A stretch of 64,000 nucleotides of DNA from Leptidea sinapis (GCF_905404315.1 NC_066275.1:3658001-3722000), one strand, 5' to 3'. Positions 23,400-34,660 are shown, counted from the stretch's first letter. Numbers and translations: made by a program. The notes: generated from the letters alone by a model not told the origin.

Positions 23400-23720
23400 T
23401 TTTTAGGGTTCCGTATTATAGAATCACATTGTTCTCCGTCTGTCGATCTGTCTGGCAGCACCCTTTATTTCGTGAACACGTGGAAGTATCTAGTTGAAAT
23501 TATGTATAAAGAAATACTCAAGTCTTTATTATACACTATAAGCTGTGAAAAATCAAACTTCTAAGTTAACGTACGAAAAAGATATCGTTTAAAACACTCA
23601 CACTCAAGGGAATCAAAATTGTCCTAGTAGTTCTGAAACTTGGCAAGGAGTAAGAAAACCAAAACTACATGCAATTTTATCAACATACATAACGATTTGA
23701 ATACAATTAAGTGTTTACAT
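23400..23720 (+). repeat. insect 'GGGTTCCGTA' dispersed repeat
   Basis: It starts TTTTAGGGTTCCGTATTATA, then CTGTCGATCTGTCTGGCAGC and TCGTGAACACGTGG. This resembles a very widespread repeat of insect genomes that begins AGGGTTCCGTACCC. Only the start can be matched within this window (43240). The end is uncertain. Confidence 0.4.
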
Positions 23721-24190
23721 CAATGGATGCACCAAAGATTTGATAACTTTAATTATTTTGCACAAAATATCAGTCCAAATAAAGTTGGTAAAAAACACGA
23801 ATTGACGACTGTCTAAGAAAATGCCAAACGCTCGAATCTTATACCGTTACCATACAGAGGTAGAGAAGTTTCGATTCTTCTTTGTCGATTTATCAGTCGT
23901 TTATCACGAAGGACCAGCTCAAAGCTGGTTTCCATTTTGTAAGCCACCAACCAGTATTGTGGCAAAAAAGATATATTCAAAACGGTCAAACATTGCCAAA
24001 CTTTAGTTTTACAATTTTTTAACTTGTGACCTTATGGTCCTTCCCAATAAATTGGAGTGCGGGAGCACTTTGGATTCTTTATTGGCGGCAGACCCAGCTG
24101 GCGCCCTGTGCAAAAAAATCTCCCACAATTCTAAAGAGATGTAATTAAATTTGTATTATATATATTATAGACAGATTGCGATTTTTTTGC

Positions 24191-24504
24191 ACCAGTGAGA
24201 GGGTTCCTTTGCACAGGAAACCGGCTAGATTATGGGTACCACAACGACGCCTATTTGTACCGTGAAGCAGTAATGTGTAAACATTACTGTGTTTCGGTCT
24301 GAAGAGCGCTAAAACTATTGAAATTACTGGGCAAATGTGACTAAACATCCTATGTCTCAAGATGATGAGCGCAATTGTATTGCCGAAAAGAATGTTTGGG
24401 TTTATGCAAAAATCCTGAGCGGCACTGCATTGTAATTGGTAGGGCGTATCAATTATCATCAGCTAAACGTCCTGCTCGTCTCATCCCTTATTTTCTTAAA
24501 AAAA
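24191..24504 (+). mobile_element. SINE-like element A, copy 11
   Basis: Full-length from ACCAGTGAGAGGGTTCCTTT to TTATTTTCTTAAAAAAA; more diverged than average in the middle. Confidence 0.88.
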
Positions 24505-24961
24505 GATAAGAAACAAAATCTCGACTGAGATGAATATTCGTCTAAATAGTAACACGACATTTGAAATATATTTTATTTCTCGGCAAATGGAAGACGAATT
24601 CACGGGTCACTGCCCTGTTACTTCGGACTTACTTTATATTTCACCGTATCCTTCAATTATTGGTTGGAATTTATTTAAATGTAACCTTGAAAGATATTCG
24701 TAACGTCGGTTATTGGTCAACAAGATTACTATTCACCAACGAGACAAAGGCTAAATCACTGCTATCGACGACAGAACATGTAGTCCGAATTGTGCCGCGT
24801 GAATCTTGAATAGCTAAGCCGAGTTTACACTTATCTGAAAAATTTTTAAGTGAAAACTACCTTAAGCTTGATGGGTACTTTTGGTATATAGAAAATGCAA
24901 TTAAACCTCAAAGAGATTAAAGTATCCATATAACCATTTTGTCCATATATATTATTACAAC

Positions 24962-25345
24962 TTAAAAATCACGGACGAGTAAAAAAAGAAGGACTCCGCG
25001 CCGTGATATTAGCAAGTGAAGCACTGTTATGGTAGTGTGTGTGCGGTTACGGGGGATACTAGTTACACAATTTTTTCTCCCTTAAATAATCATATATGGC
25101 CACAAATACTTTTATAGTATCGTTTTTACACTTTTTCACAACGCACCACGGCATTTTTAAAATATTTTATTGAGACGCAAACTGATCTGTCACAGACGAT
25201 GACAATTCTCATAATGGCCGCCTATCAGCCTGTAGTAGTGTGTGCGTGGGGCTATGCATTTACACGTTAATCGGCTTGTATTGGTGCTACACTGTTATGT
25301 AAGGTGACACGGAGTCCTTTTTTTTTACTAGTCCGTGTTAAAAAT
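24962..25345. mobile_element. MITE with perfect 8-bp target duplication
   Basis: The element proper is 24970-25337 (368 bp). Its ends read CACGGACGAGTAAAAAAAGA and, inverted, CACGGACTAGTAAAAAAAAA, both followed by GGACTCCG. TTAAAAAT flanks it exactly on both sides (24962-24969 and 25338-25345). An 8-bp duplication fits hAT- or P-type transposases; the CACGG start does not fit the usual hAT start well, so the superfamily stays open. It encodes no transposase. Confidence 0.85.
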
Positions 25346-25655
25346 ATATTTCTTTTTAAATTCAATTTTGGAACGCATTGTTTTTGGAGGCTTCGATCAG
25401 TACAATCGTAAAAGTGTAACACTGTCATCTTCCTGCGTCAGTCATGGTTTAGTGGAGGTTTCTTATAAAGGAGTCACAAAGCTTGCTTTGTACAAAAGAG
25501 TGAAAACTTTAGCCAATAATTATCAAGGGACTATTCTATATGGTGGTGTAAAACCTGTTACTTTGGCATTTCCAGCAATACTCTTCAGCTCATCAGAAGG
25601 CATGAACTACATAAGTATTCCTGGAAGTAAACGTTCTGGATTAGAACTACATTAA
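25335..25655 (+). CDS. orphan ORF beside MITE, unknown
   Basis: An open frame of up to 106 codons. The part from about residue 25 (YNRKSVTLSSSCVSHGLVEV) to the end (YISIPGSKRSGLELH) has an even, protein-like composition that AT-rich chance frames here usually lack. The listed start lies within the end of the adjacent MITE, so the true 5' boundary is unknown. This could be an exon tail, a pseudogene or a transposon fragment. No splice acceptor is obvious and no polyadenylation signal follows closely. I do not recognise the family. Confidence 0.3.
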   Translation: MLKIYFFLNSILERIVFGGFDQYNRKSVTLSSSCVSHGLVEVSYKGVTKLALYKRVKTLANNYQGTILYGGVKPVTLAFPAILFSSSEGMNYISIPGSKRSGLELH

Positions 25656-26768
25656 TTCATTCATTTAGGTACCAATTTCTACACTTAAAAAAGGCCAACA
25701 TTGATGTCAACGGTTTAAGAGACTCCCAGGAGGTCTTGTTTTAACAAGAACCGACAAGAAACTCAGCAAAGTTTTATCAGTTCCCTTTTCAGTTTTCATA
25801 GCATCCACATATTTTTGTCGGATATAATAATAATAGTAAGAAATCTTTAAATATTGTATATTATTAGTATATTCGTCTATATATTCCTGAAGTTTAAGCT
25901 TTCTTCATTAGAGTTTGATTTTTGAACTTTGGACTTATATCGACATCGATTTTTGGCAACTGACAAGCTAACACTCAAAAGATAATGTTTCTATAGACAG
26001 TTTCTCGTTAAATCAGTTTCATTGGCTAACTAGTGGGATACCTTGCATAGAAGCCACAGTAGGAAGAATAGAATAGAATATGATAGAAAAATCATGTTTT
26101 TTGTACGAAATGGTAGCATATTAGACACGTATGAGTTATCGGAGGTTTATCAAACTATTATGACGAGTATTTTCAAACGTTCGATAGGCTTTAAACACGT
26201 TTTAACTTATACCTTCCATAAGCTTCGGTATGTGTTTGTTATTATATTTTAAGCTATACGGTACCTTTTATTTTAAATAAATAAATAAAAAAAAATTGTG
26301 TATTTTGTACGAGGGTACATAGTCTCACCCCTTTTAGTAGAATTAATTTTGATGGACCCAAGGCTTAGTGCAATACTTCACAATGTACACCTGCCTTAAT
26401 ACCATATTAATAACTACAGTAAGTCCGAGAACGGATAATCATATCGCTATTTTCAATCTATTTTAGAATAATTTACTGGAAATAATTTGTATAGATAAAA
26501 TTCTTTGAATTTTTCGATGTTGTGTTGTAGGCTACTGGAAGAATTTTATTTATACTATTTTTTAAATTTTATATATTTTTGTACAGTTGTATTCATTTCA
26601 CCTTATTCAAGAGTTTAGCTCTCTCTCTAATAAATAAAACGTTATATGAAAGGCGAATACCATCAGTCTCAGCAATACGAATATCCAGGATATATTCAGG
26701 ATAATATCCACTTAATGGATATCCACGTTTTCGAAGTCGTATGTCCCTTTATTTGACGCTTAATTAGA
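25656..26768. other. no gene seen; LINE word at 25740
   Basis: TTTAACAAGAACCGACAAGA and AACTCAGC near 25740 resemble the 3' UTR of a lepidopteran LINE. Near 26680-26735 GGATAT-type words recur in both orientations. The 69-codon frame at 26043 lacks motifs. Confidence 0.4.
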
Positions 26769-27237
26769 CTAAACACATGATCGGATTTGGTACGTCCGAA
26801 CCATCGGACGCAATCCAGTACCGGACCATCGTCATCATCAGCCGGAAGACGTCCACCGATGGACAAAGACTTTCCCCAAAGGTTTCCACGACGATCGGTC
26901 CTGCGATGCCCTTATCCAACGTATTCCGACAATGTTGACTAGATCGTCGGTCCATCTTCTGGGGGGCCTACCAACACTGCGTCTTCCGGTACGTGGTCGC
27001 CATTCGAGGGCTTTACTGCCCGAACGGCCATATGTCCGTCGAACTATGTGCCCTGCCCACTGCTACTTCCATAATTATCATTTGGACTATATTCAATGGT
27101 ATTTCGTATTGTCCATCGTACAAAATTATTATAATTACCGTCTGGACCGCACCGATTATAACGCCGGGCCAAGTGGTGAGAAGCGCCCATTGGACCGTTC
27201 GATGGTCCGGCCGTACCAAATCCGACCATGTGTTTAG
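26769..27237. mobile_element. MITE split by an RTE copy
   Basis: Inverted ends of about 45 bp: CTAAACACATGATCGGATTT with GGTACG at the left, and the inverse of CCGTACCAAATCCGACCATG with TGTTTAG at the right. A shorter relative is at 52397-52536. The sequence between 26828 and 27067 belongs to an RTE LINE, so without it the MITE would be about 230 bp. Confidence 0.7.
26828..27067 (-). mobile_element. RTE-type LINE 3' end (copy 4), nested
   Basis: Reverse copy from TCATCATCAGCCGGAAGACG through GGGGGGCCTACCAACACTGC to CCTGCCCACTGCTACTTCC. It encodes remnants of the same SVGRP region with a frameshift. Its position inside the MITE dates it after that element. Confidence 0.8.
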
Positions 27238-27242
27238 GCTAT

Positions 27243-27372
27243 AAATAAGGTCGGCAATGCTCTTGCGATTCCTCTTGTGTTACAAGCGATTATGGGCCGC
27301 GGTGAACACATACCATCTTGGAAAACCGTATGTATGCTAGTTTCTCTTCCTCTTCCATATAACAAAATTAAT
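27243..27372 (+). mobile_element. decayed Jockey-like LINE 3' tail
   Basis: AAGGTCGGCAATGCTCTTGC, GATTCCTCTTGTGTTACAAG, CGATTATGGGCCGCGGTGA and a CTCTTCCATATAACAAAA end, in the order of the intact tail. It starts immediately beside the preceding MITE. Confidence 0.65.
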
Positions 27373-27754
27373 CACAAAATATAGAAGATAACTTTTCCAT
27401 TTCTGAACGGTAGATTGAGGCGTCGAAGACAAGACAAAAAACAATATGAGATTTATCCATTTAAATACAGTTTTGTTTCGCATTTATTGTAGTATAACTT
27501 ACGTTTTTGTTCCGTTGGCCTATATTGAGCGGGGAATGCGAACGCCGCGGCTGTATTGAGCAAAAAATGATTGTGAGCGCGAGCTGTTCAGTGTCCAACG
27601 TTACTGCGATATAGACGGAGCCTACATCATAAGTACGGGCGTGAGAGAGAAGATGGAGATCACTTAATCTAATAATTGATATTATATTATTACGTCTACT
27701 AGCTAAGCCCTGTGCTTCACTGGGTATCATAACTGCTTCTCCGTCGTCTTCGGC

Positions 27755-28065
27755 ACCAGTAGGAGGCTCCTTTGCACAGGAATCCGGCTAGATTATGGGT
27801 ACCACAACGGTGCCTATTTCTGCTGTGAAGCAGTAATGTGTAAACATAACTGTGTTTGGTCTGAAGGGTGCCGTAGCTAGTGAAATTACTGGGCAAATGT
27901 GACAACATCTTATGTCTCAAGGTGACGAACGCAAATGTAGTGCTGCTCAGAATTTTTGGGTTGTTCAAGAATCCTGAGTGGCACTACATTGTAATGGGTA
28001 GGGCGTATCAATTAATCAGCTGAACGTCCTGCTCGTCTCGTCCCTTATTTTCATCAAAAAAAAAA
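27755..28065 (+). mobile_element. SINE-like element A, copy 12
   Basis: Full-length from ACCAGTAGGAGGCTCCTTTG to TTATTTTCATCAAAAAAAAA. Confidence 0.92.
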
Positions 28066-28609
28066 CAGGACGTTCTACGCTAAGGATTCTGTCTCTTAAT
28101 CTGTGAACGTAACATATCTTTAATAACGTTTGGTTACTGCATGGTGTGCGCCCTGTTTTACCCTTTTTCTTATATGAAATTGCTCAATTTACCAACTGCC
28201 CCAACTAGATCGATTGGTCTAGTTTAAAAGAGATTGATAACCTACTAAATTTTTTTTTGAACCGTTAGCCATTGTTTGCTATCATACAGTTAGAGTATTT
28301 TAGTCACACCTAAGATATTCACTCAGTCCTGCTTCAACTGATATGTTTTCCTCTACAGCAACTCTCCATTAATGAAGGCGCTTAGTTAGCTAAGATTACA
28401 CACGGGTTGATTAACAATTGACTATTTTTGATATATGTTTCAAAACAAGTTGATACTGTTATTTATCTAATAATCAAGTTCCTTACAGTTCTTTCTTTTT
28501 TCAGTAAATTGATATTCCAACCTCCAGCATTTCAAATTTAGTTGTTTTTTTTGTATATATGTTTATAGTCAGTTTGGATAAAACATTTTATAACAACTAG
28601 TTATATCTC
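28066..28609. other. no gene seen
   Basis: AT-rich; matches nothing else in the window. Confidence 0.45.
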
Positions 28610-28806
28610 ACGGTTGCGCCCAGGTTGAACCATTGACTCTCACCACGGAGCTCCCGGTTCGATCCTCGCCCGACACGTATCAATGTCTTTTCGAATTCAT
28701 ATGTACGTCTATTCGGCGCTTCATAAGTTCAGCAACGTTCTAGTAGAGTAGCTCCCATACCATCAGATGACCAGTATGCTCGTTTGTCCTCTCCTTCCAT
28801 AAAAAA
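28610..28806 (+). mobile_element. tRNA-derived SINE with LINE-like tail
   Basis: The head carries GCGCCCAGGTTGAACC and a box B, CCGGTTCGATCCTCG (around 28655). The 3' end reads ACCATCAGATGACCAGTATG, then CTCGTTTGTCCTC and CTTCCATAAAAAA, which is the tail of the Jockey-like LINE at 61207 in almost the same words. A tRNA-derived head on a borrowed LINE tail is the classic SINE design. Confidence 0.65.
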
Positions 28807-29364
28807 TAAACAAAATACTTCTACATAAACATAAATTTAATTTACAATTATTATTGTCATCATCAAAACTATTTAGTAGCTTGGATTAGATAAACATTTG
28901 TAAGCAAACGAACGGATATCATAATCAAAATATGTAAATATCAAGCCCCGCTTAATTACAACGATAAATAATGGAGTTTAGCATAATTTAGATTAACAAG
29001 TTAATAATTTCTTATTAGGTTGGGGTTTTGGCTTAAATTTCATAATTTTGAAGCGAATACTTTACCGGTTTCTGAAAACTACTTTTTTTATACTTTTGTC
29101 TGTAACGTGTGTGTGATCTGAAGTTACTCTTCTAGAAATTCTCAGGGATTATGTACTGTGAGAATGGCTTACTTGCTTTGCCGTTGCGTAAAGAAGTCGC
29201 TTTCTTGGGACTTCTATCGAATTTGTCACGATAAAGTTTTTGGTCTTCTTCCTGCCGCGGGTTTCCACATCCACACCATATTTTAATTTAAAAAAATAAA
29301 AAATACCACAAGCTTGAAAATATCATGCTTAACATGTGCATGTGAGACGTTCCTCGATGTAGAA

Positions 29365-29660
29365 CCAAGCTGCGGCGTAAGTTCCCTTGCACGGTATTTT
29401 CAGACGATACGACACGTGTACCTTTTAGATTTTTGAGTACTGCCAATAGCCAATCAGAGATCGTAGAGTTTATAATTTATAGCCATTGTACCTATACATG
29501 TACATTATATTTTATAAATAGTTATGCACTTCACAATTTTTTAGATAGATCTCTTTGAATACTATACCTTCAAAAAAACAGCAATCCCACTCGTAACCTA
29601 AAAGGCTTCTAACGATCCTCTGGTGTTACAAGAGTGTGAGCCATTTTTAAAAGATTTCTT
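29365..29660 (+). mobile_element. decayed, interrupted Jockey-like LINE end
   Basis: AACCAAGCTGCGGCGTAAGT, CCCTTGCACGGTATTTTCAG and ACGATACGACACGTGTACC match the LWNELPCAVF...RYDMGTF coding words. About 150 bp of unrelated AT-rich sequence follows. AACCTAAAAGGCTTCTAACG and CCTCTGGTGTTACAAGAG then resume the tail. Confidence 0.6.
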
Positions 29661-31616
29661 GGAAATGTTGAAAAGTTGAAAGTTAAAAGTCTTAATAACC
29701 CTCCATGCAGCCATCCAGCCAGCTGCATGCAGGTTATCTAATGGTTACCAGATAGGTAAGTACCAGAAGAATTAATTCACTTCTTCCATACTTAAAATAA
29801 AACAATAATACTCATACTAGCACCTAGAAGAAATAAGAGTGCTCCCTTAACTTAAAACTAATGCAGGAAACTCAATAAACAAAGGAGCAGATTTTCTACT
29901 CATACATACAGACTTTTATCGTAAATTGTGGGTACACAAACAAAAACTTCAATAAAACAAGAGACCTAGCAGAAATTGACACACTGCCAGAGATGATGCC
30001 AGGGAAGTCGATAGAGCGATTAAAATACAAAAGACGATAAAACACCTGATTATATAAGAAATCAGATATTACTATCATATAATTTTAATAATCCCAATGT
30101 CAACACATTCATTCAAACATAAATACCAACCACTAATACATAAAAAAGGTGCCTGAAAAAACGTGAGAAACTATAAAACCTAATGTCACAAAATAATAAT
30201 GATTATAGAATATTTTATACAAGACAACAGCATCACAAGAAATTTTGTCTCGAATATTAATTAAAAGATCTAGGTAGCCCCAATGAACTAAAGAAAGCAT
30301 TGAAAATAAAAACATCAGAATCATATATAGATATAAAAACAGTACAGATAAATTGGATAACAAGAAAGCAGATATTAAAATTTAAATAGTAGGATACTTA
30401 CGTATGTGTTACTGAAGGTCTTCTAAAGTATTTTATAGGCGGAAAAATGGGCAAGAAATTGATATTATGGTAACCGATGAATGCGAAAAGAAAATTTAGA
30501 CCACAACAGAAAAGACGAAATAAAATAATATAAAATGATCCACAATAGCCAGGATACAATAATCAAATTAGGATAAGGACAAAATGGTTATCGATGAAAC
30601 ATAATTTAAAAAAATTTGGTATTTTAATATAACTATATGTGATTATTGGCTTAAATTATTATTATTAAGCCGTTTATTTGAAAGATCTTGTTTATGATAT
30701 TACATAAGGCACGTATCACATTGTGTGGCTCCTTCTATTTTTAAGTGCACTTGTCTTTCTGTACGGCATCAAGTATAATTGTATCCGTTACGATAGTTTG
30801 TGAGAGCCTCATTATAACTTAATTTCGTGTATTGATTCGCTGGAAACCGCGTATGGACATACTTATTAACATTATTAATTTTTCTTTAATTCTTATTTAA
30901 TTTATGTATGAGTTCTCGTTTAAGTGCGTATCACTTTTGGGAAATTAACTGTTGATTATTTGGCGTAGTTATTGAGCTGCTTAAAGGTATTTATGTTAAT
31001 TTTTTTCTTTAATGTCTTTATTTATCGGGCTTTCGACGAGCCTGTTTCAGTTAGTAGCATGTCGTGCAAAATTCAATGATTTAATTTTAAAAAATTTTGG
31101 ACAGAGGTACAAGTTTTCGTATAAGCTATTATTAGGTATATTACCTATACCTAATCTACAAATACATTCAATTTAAATAGCCTTTAAATATGTCTTATTC
31201 CAAAGCAAGAAACATTGACTAATATTTTAAAAGTTTCCTTTAATAAATAATCATTTCATTGATCCTGTTAAAAAGGGATCTCTTGGGTAATATAAATTAC
31301 TTAATATTTTCCCCCAAATATATTCACTGTTTGTTGATCTTTACCAACCGAAGCATCTCTAAAATGAGAAAATCAAAGTCTAACGAAACGACCGTTTCGT
31401 AGCTGTAAACACTTGATCAAGTAAAATTAAATACTCCAAAATGAAAGTCCCTTAAATGAATAATTTTAATCTATTTTGAGAACAAAATTTTCAGAGTGAA
31501 TCAAGTTCGATTGAAATAGAGAAAATAAGTTATGCTAAATGTTCAACATTTTGATGTTTAATTAATTTCTAAAGCAGTTTTCGCAAAGGTTTTGGTAAGA
31601 AATAATATGGAAAACA
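29661..31616. other. long AT-rich stretch, no gene seen
   Basis: About 2 kb with only 60-76-codon frames. The section 29880-30600 is A-rich on the plus strand and might be an old coding relic, but I could not recover ordered motifs in any frame. Confidence 0.45.
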
Positions 31617-31915
31617 GATCTTTCATATGGAAGAGGAGAACAAACGAGCGTAACGGTCACAAACATCAGGTGACCCGCACCGGATGTTAAGTGATCACCG
31701 CCACCCAAACTCTCTTCCAACTTTTTTTAAGGTAACCAATAGCTATGGTGTATCGTCCTGAAAACACGACACAAAGAAGCTTGGTTTTACCTGGAAGAAA
31801 GTTCCTTGAAAACCGCACTGTGGAGGAACGCCATACATCCAGATGGTGGAGATGATATCCTAATTTGTGGCGTGTCGTGTGAAGATGGAATTCTGCACCA
31901 GAACTTCTCTCAGTC
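31617..31915 (-). mobile_element. Jockey-like LINE 3' end
   Basis: Reverse copy. The minus-strand frame encodes AEFHLHTTRHKLGYHLHHLD and VWRSSTVRFSRNFLPGKTKL, then loses the ELP block by deletion and continues CVVFSGRY. The tail words CAAACGAGCGTAACGGTCAC and AAGTGATCACCGCCACCC lie at 31640-31700. Confidence 0.75.
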
Positions 31916-31949
31916 AATACCCGCTAAAGAGAACACTTACACAACGTAT

Positions 31950-33895
31950 CAACTATAACAATCTTTGGACTGTAGTTAATGAACTCCTAGAACTCATTAA
32001 GGCTGCACTTGGTAGCCAGGTAGCAGTGAAAGTAATTGCTGATTTAATCTGTAATTGTGCACATCCCTATATTTGAGTCACAGTTCTTAGGTCTCAGGCA
32101 CTGTTGGTGTTGCTCGGACCACACGATGAACCTGACACCCACACGATAAATCCATGTTGTCAAGTAGATTGAAGTTTTTTTACATTATTAGCTGATGAAA
32201 CTGCTGGCCATGAATATCTGCCAAAGGTTAAGAAATTTTAAGAATTCGATGTCTTTTTCAGGTGAGAGTTTACCAGACGATAAAAGATTTTTGGCTGATA
32301 TTCCAAGTTCTAACACCAATGTTCTAAAGTCATCTGCCACTCTTGCTGAATCTATAATTATGTGTAATATACATGAATGTTAAATAGAGTTCAAATTCAC
32401 TCATGTTACTTAAAATGATGTAAGCCTTTCTTCATAATCATCATCATCATCATCAGCCGGAAGACATCCACTGCTGGACAAAGGCCTCCCCCAAAGATTT
32501 CCACAACGATCGGTCCTGCGCTGCCCTCATCCAACGTATTCCAGCAATCTTGACCACATCGTCGGTCCATCTTGCGGGGGGCTTACCAACACTACGTCTT
32601 CCGGTACGTGGTCGCCATTCAAGGACTTTACTGCCCCAGCGGCCATTTGTCCGTCGAACTATGTGCCCTGCCCACTGCCACTTCAGTTTTTCAATCATTT
32701 GGACTATGTCGGTAACCTTCGTTCTCCTATGGATCTCCTCATTTCTGATTCGATCTCGCAGGGAAACTCCGGGCATAGTCCTCTCCATTGCTCTCTGATT
32801 GACCATGAGCTCTCTCATAAGGCTCATAGTTAGCAACCACGGCTGCGTACCGTAAGTCATCACTGACAACACACACTGGTTGAAAACCTTCGTCTTCAGA
32901 CACTGTGGTATTTGGGACGAGAAGATTTTACGGAGCTTTCCGAACGCTACCCATCAGATGTAAGCCTTTACATCAGTAGAATTGAAAAAGGTTCCCGATC
33001 TTGATGGCTTTTCAGTAAAAATAATTCACTCGATATACATACCTGGTTGTCATATTTAACTAATGTGTTGACAATGGTGTGTTTCCTGTCATTCCATTAT
33101 TCAAAACCGGTAGTTCTTAGTATTTTAGACCTATATCTATTCTACCGACGCGCGCTAAGTAAAATATTTGAAAAGCTCATTTTACAATTATTTTTTAACC
33201 ATTTTTATGGTAATGATTTAATGAGCACGAAACAAATTTGTTTCTCAAGTGGTTGCTCAACAACAGATGATGGTGTTGAGCTTGTTCAGCAAATTTTTGA
33301 AGCCTGGGAAAAATTCTCAGGTGAATCTTTGAAATCTTTTGTGACTTATTCAAGGCATTTATTTGACTAAGTTCATCATGAAATCTAAATCAGAAAACTA
33401 CAACATTATGGTATCAAGGAAAAAGCACTTAGCCTTCTGAAGTCTTATTTGGCCAAGATAGTTCATATGGTTGAGGTGAACAGTAAGAGGTCAGCTGGAT
33501 CTCCCGTTACTATGGTCGTTCCACAGGGTTTGATTCTTGGGCCATTCCTATTCCTTATATAATTAAGTGATTTACCATACATTGTGCAAAATAAGCATTA
33601 GATAGTATTTTTTGCAGATGATACTTTTTAAACTACATAGACAGCATACTGCTTTTGATGACGTGAGCAATGCTATCTCTAAAGTAGTGGAATGGTTCAC
33701 AACAAATAATGTCCTTCTTAATTAAAAAAAAATCACATGTATTAAATTTTCCTTGCCTAAAACGTTGTGTATAATGTTAGACAGGTTGTCACAAAATTGT
33801 AGTAAAAGATGATGAGCTGAAACCTGTAGATACAGCCGTATTTTTGGGAATTACCTAAGATTCCAAACTTCAGTGGGGTCCTCGTATTATGAATT
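31950..33895 (+). pseudogene. decayed LINE reverse transcriptase, split by RTE
   Basis: A Jockey/CR1-like reverse transcriptase can be read across several frames. VPDLDGFSVKIIHS lies near 33000, KTGSS with a PISILPT-like stretch near 33110-33150, then LSKIFEKLILQLFFNHF and the STTDDGVELVQQIFEAWEKF block in the frame ending at 33370. KLQHYGIKEKALSLLKSYL follows near 33400, VPQGLILGPFLFLI near 33525, a FADDT catalytic motif near 33612, VVEWFTTNNVLLN near 33690, and DTAVFLGIT near 33830. Stops and frameshifts separate the blocks. The region before 32417 probably belongs to the same element (two 60-70-codon frames) but lacks diagnostic motifs. The copy stops where a minus-strand LINE begins near 33900. 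Confidence 0.75.
32417..32969 (-). mobile_element. RTE-type LINE copy 5 with 13-bp duplication
   Basis: The copy is 32430-32956, flanked by GATGTAAGCCTTT at 32417-32429 and again at 32957-32969. It lies inside the decayed plus-strand LINE. The minus strand encodes, from the truncated 5' end, FGKLRKIFSSQIPQCLKTKV, FNQCVLSVMTYGTQPWLLTM, the QRAMERTMPGVSLRDRIRNE block, WQWAGHIVRRTNGRWGSKVL, RPRTGRRSVGKPPARWTDDV and AAQDRSLWKSLGEAFVQQW, then a stop and the TGATGATGATGATGATTATG tail. About 170 codons are open, so this is the best-preserved RTE copy here, though it lacks the polymerase core. Confidence 0.9.
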
Positions 33896-34660
33896 TTGTT
33901 AGTAGTACGCCTGTTTTTTGCAGATGCTGCTTTAACTGACGCATTGACCCAGGGCTGTGATCTGCCACCGATCGGTACTACAGAGCTTGGTAAAAAAATA
34001 TCCATGCTCTGCAGTATCACAGCGGCTACTGCAACGGCGCAGTCGCTAGGATCATCCGAAGGGAAACAAACCTTGCCCCAAGGGTAGAATGCAAAAAAGG
34101 AGATATCTGCGTCTCCATAAGGAAACACAGGGCCAGTTGCGCGGTGGTGAACGGCGTTTAAATCGGAGTGAATTTCCTTGATGTTACAAAAGTCCACATT
34201 AAGCGTGGAGCGAAGTGCCGTGGTGTTGCTGCCCGTTTTGTCCTGTGACATGCGCGGTACTGTGCCCTCCCCAGAATACGAGGGGTAACCCGAGCGCGAA
34301 TGCTCGGGGAGGGATTCTCCGGCTCTGGTAGAGCTGGTACCATCCTGGGGTAATATCTTTTGAAATACCGCTCTGATATTTTGTTGGAGGGGATGGCCTC
34401 CGGTCCTCGACACTAACCTATGTGAAACATAGCGGCACTAGGCCGCTACTTCACGCCGGTATTCTGCGCGAGTATTGTAAGTAACCCGGACGAGTCAGGC
34501 CCGATTGTGCTGACGTCAGAATACGGCAACGTGACTCTCCCACTTTCAAAAAGCCCGTAGTCACCTCTTACGAAACCCTTGGGCCTGGGACTACCCTTTT
34601 TTTTACGCCCCGGGGAAGCACAGGGCATGCCACACACATACATGCCAAATAAATATTATT
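33896..34660 (-). pseudogene. 5' half of Jockey-like LINE, internally deleted
   Basis: Read on the minus strand, the 5' leader spans about 34660-34446 and encodes CASPGRKKKGSPRPKGFVRG and LFESGRVTLPYSDVSTIGPD in one frame. The ORF from 34413 follows. It contains LNVDFCNIKEIHSDLNAVHH, the start of an AP-endonuclease domain, then joins directly to YPWGKVCFPSDDPSDCAVAV and SSVVPIGGRSQPWVNASVKA, which normally lie after that domain. The endonuclease catalytic region between them is missing. At 33896 the LINE sequence ends and the ORF runs on as antisense of the neighbouring reverse transcriptase. The family appears to be the one ending at 61207-62840. Confidence 0.7.

Noticed and set aside
33757..34413. 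218-codon minus-strand ORF as a host gene
   Set aside because: The first two thirds match a LINE leader and endonuclease start, and the end is antisense of another LINE.
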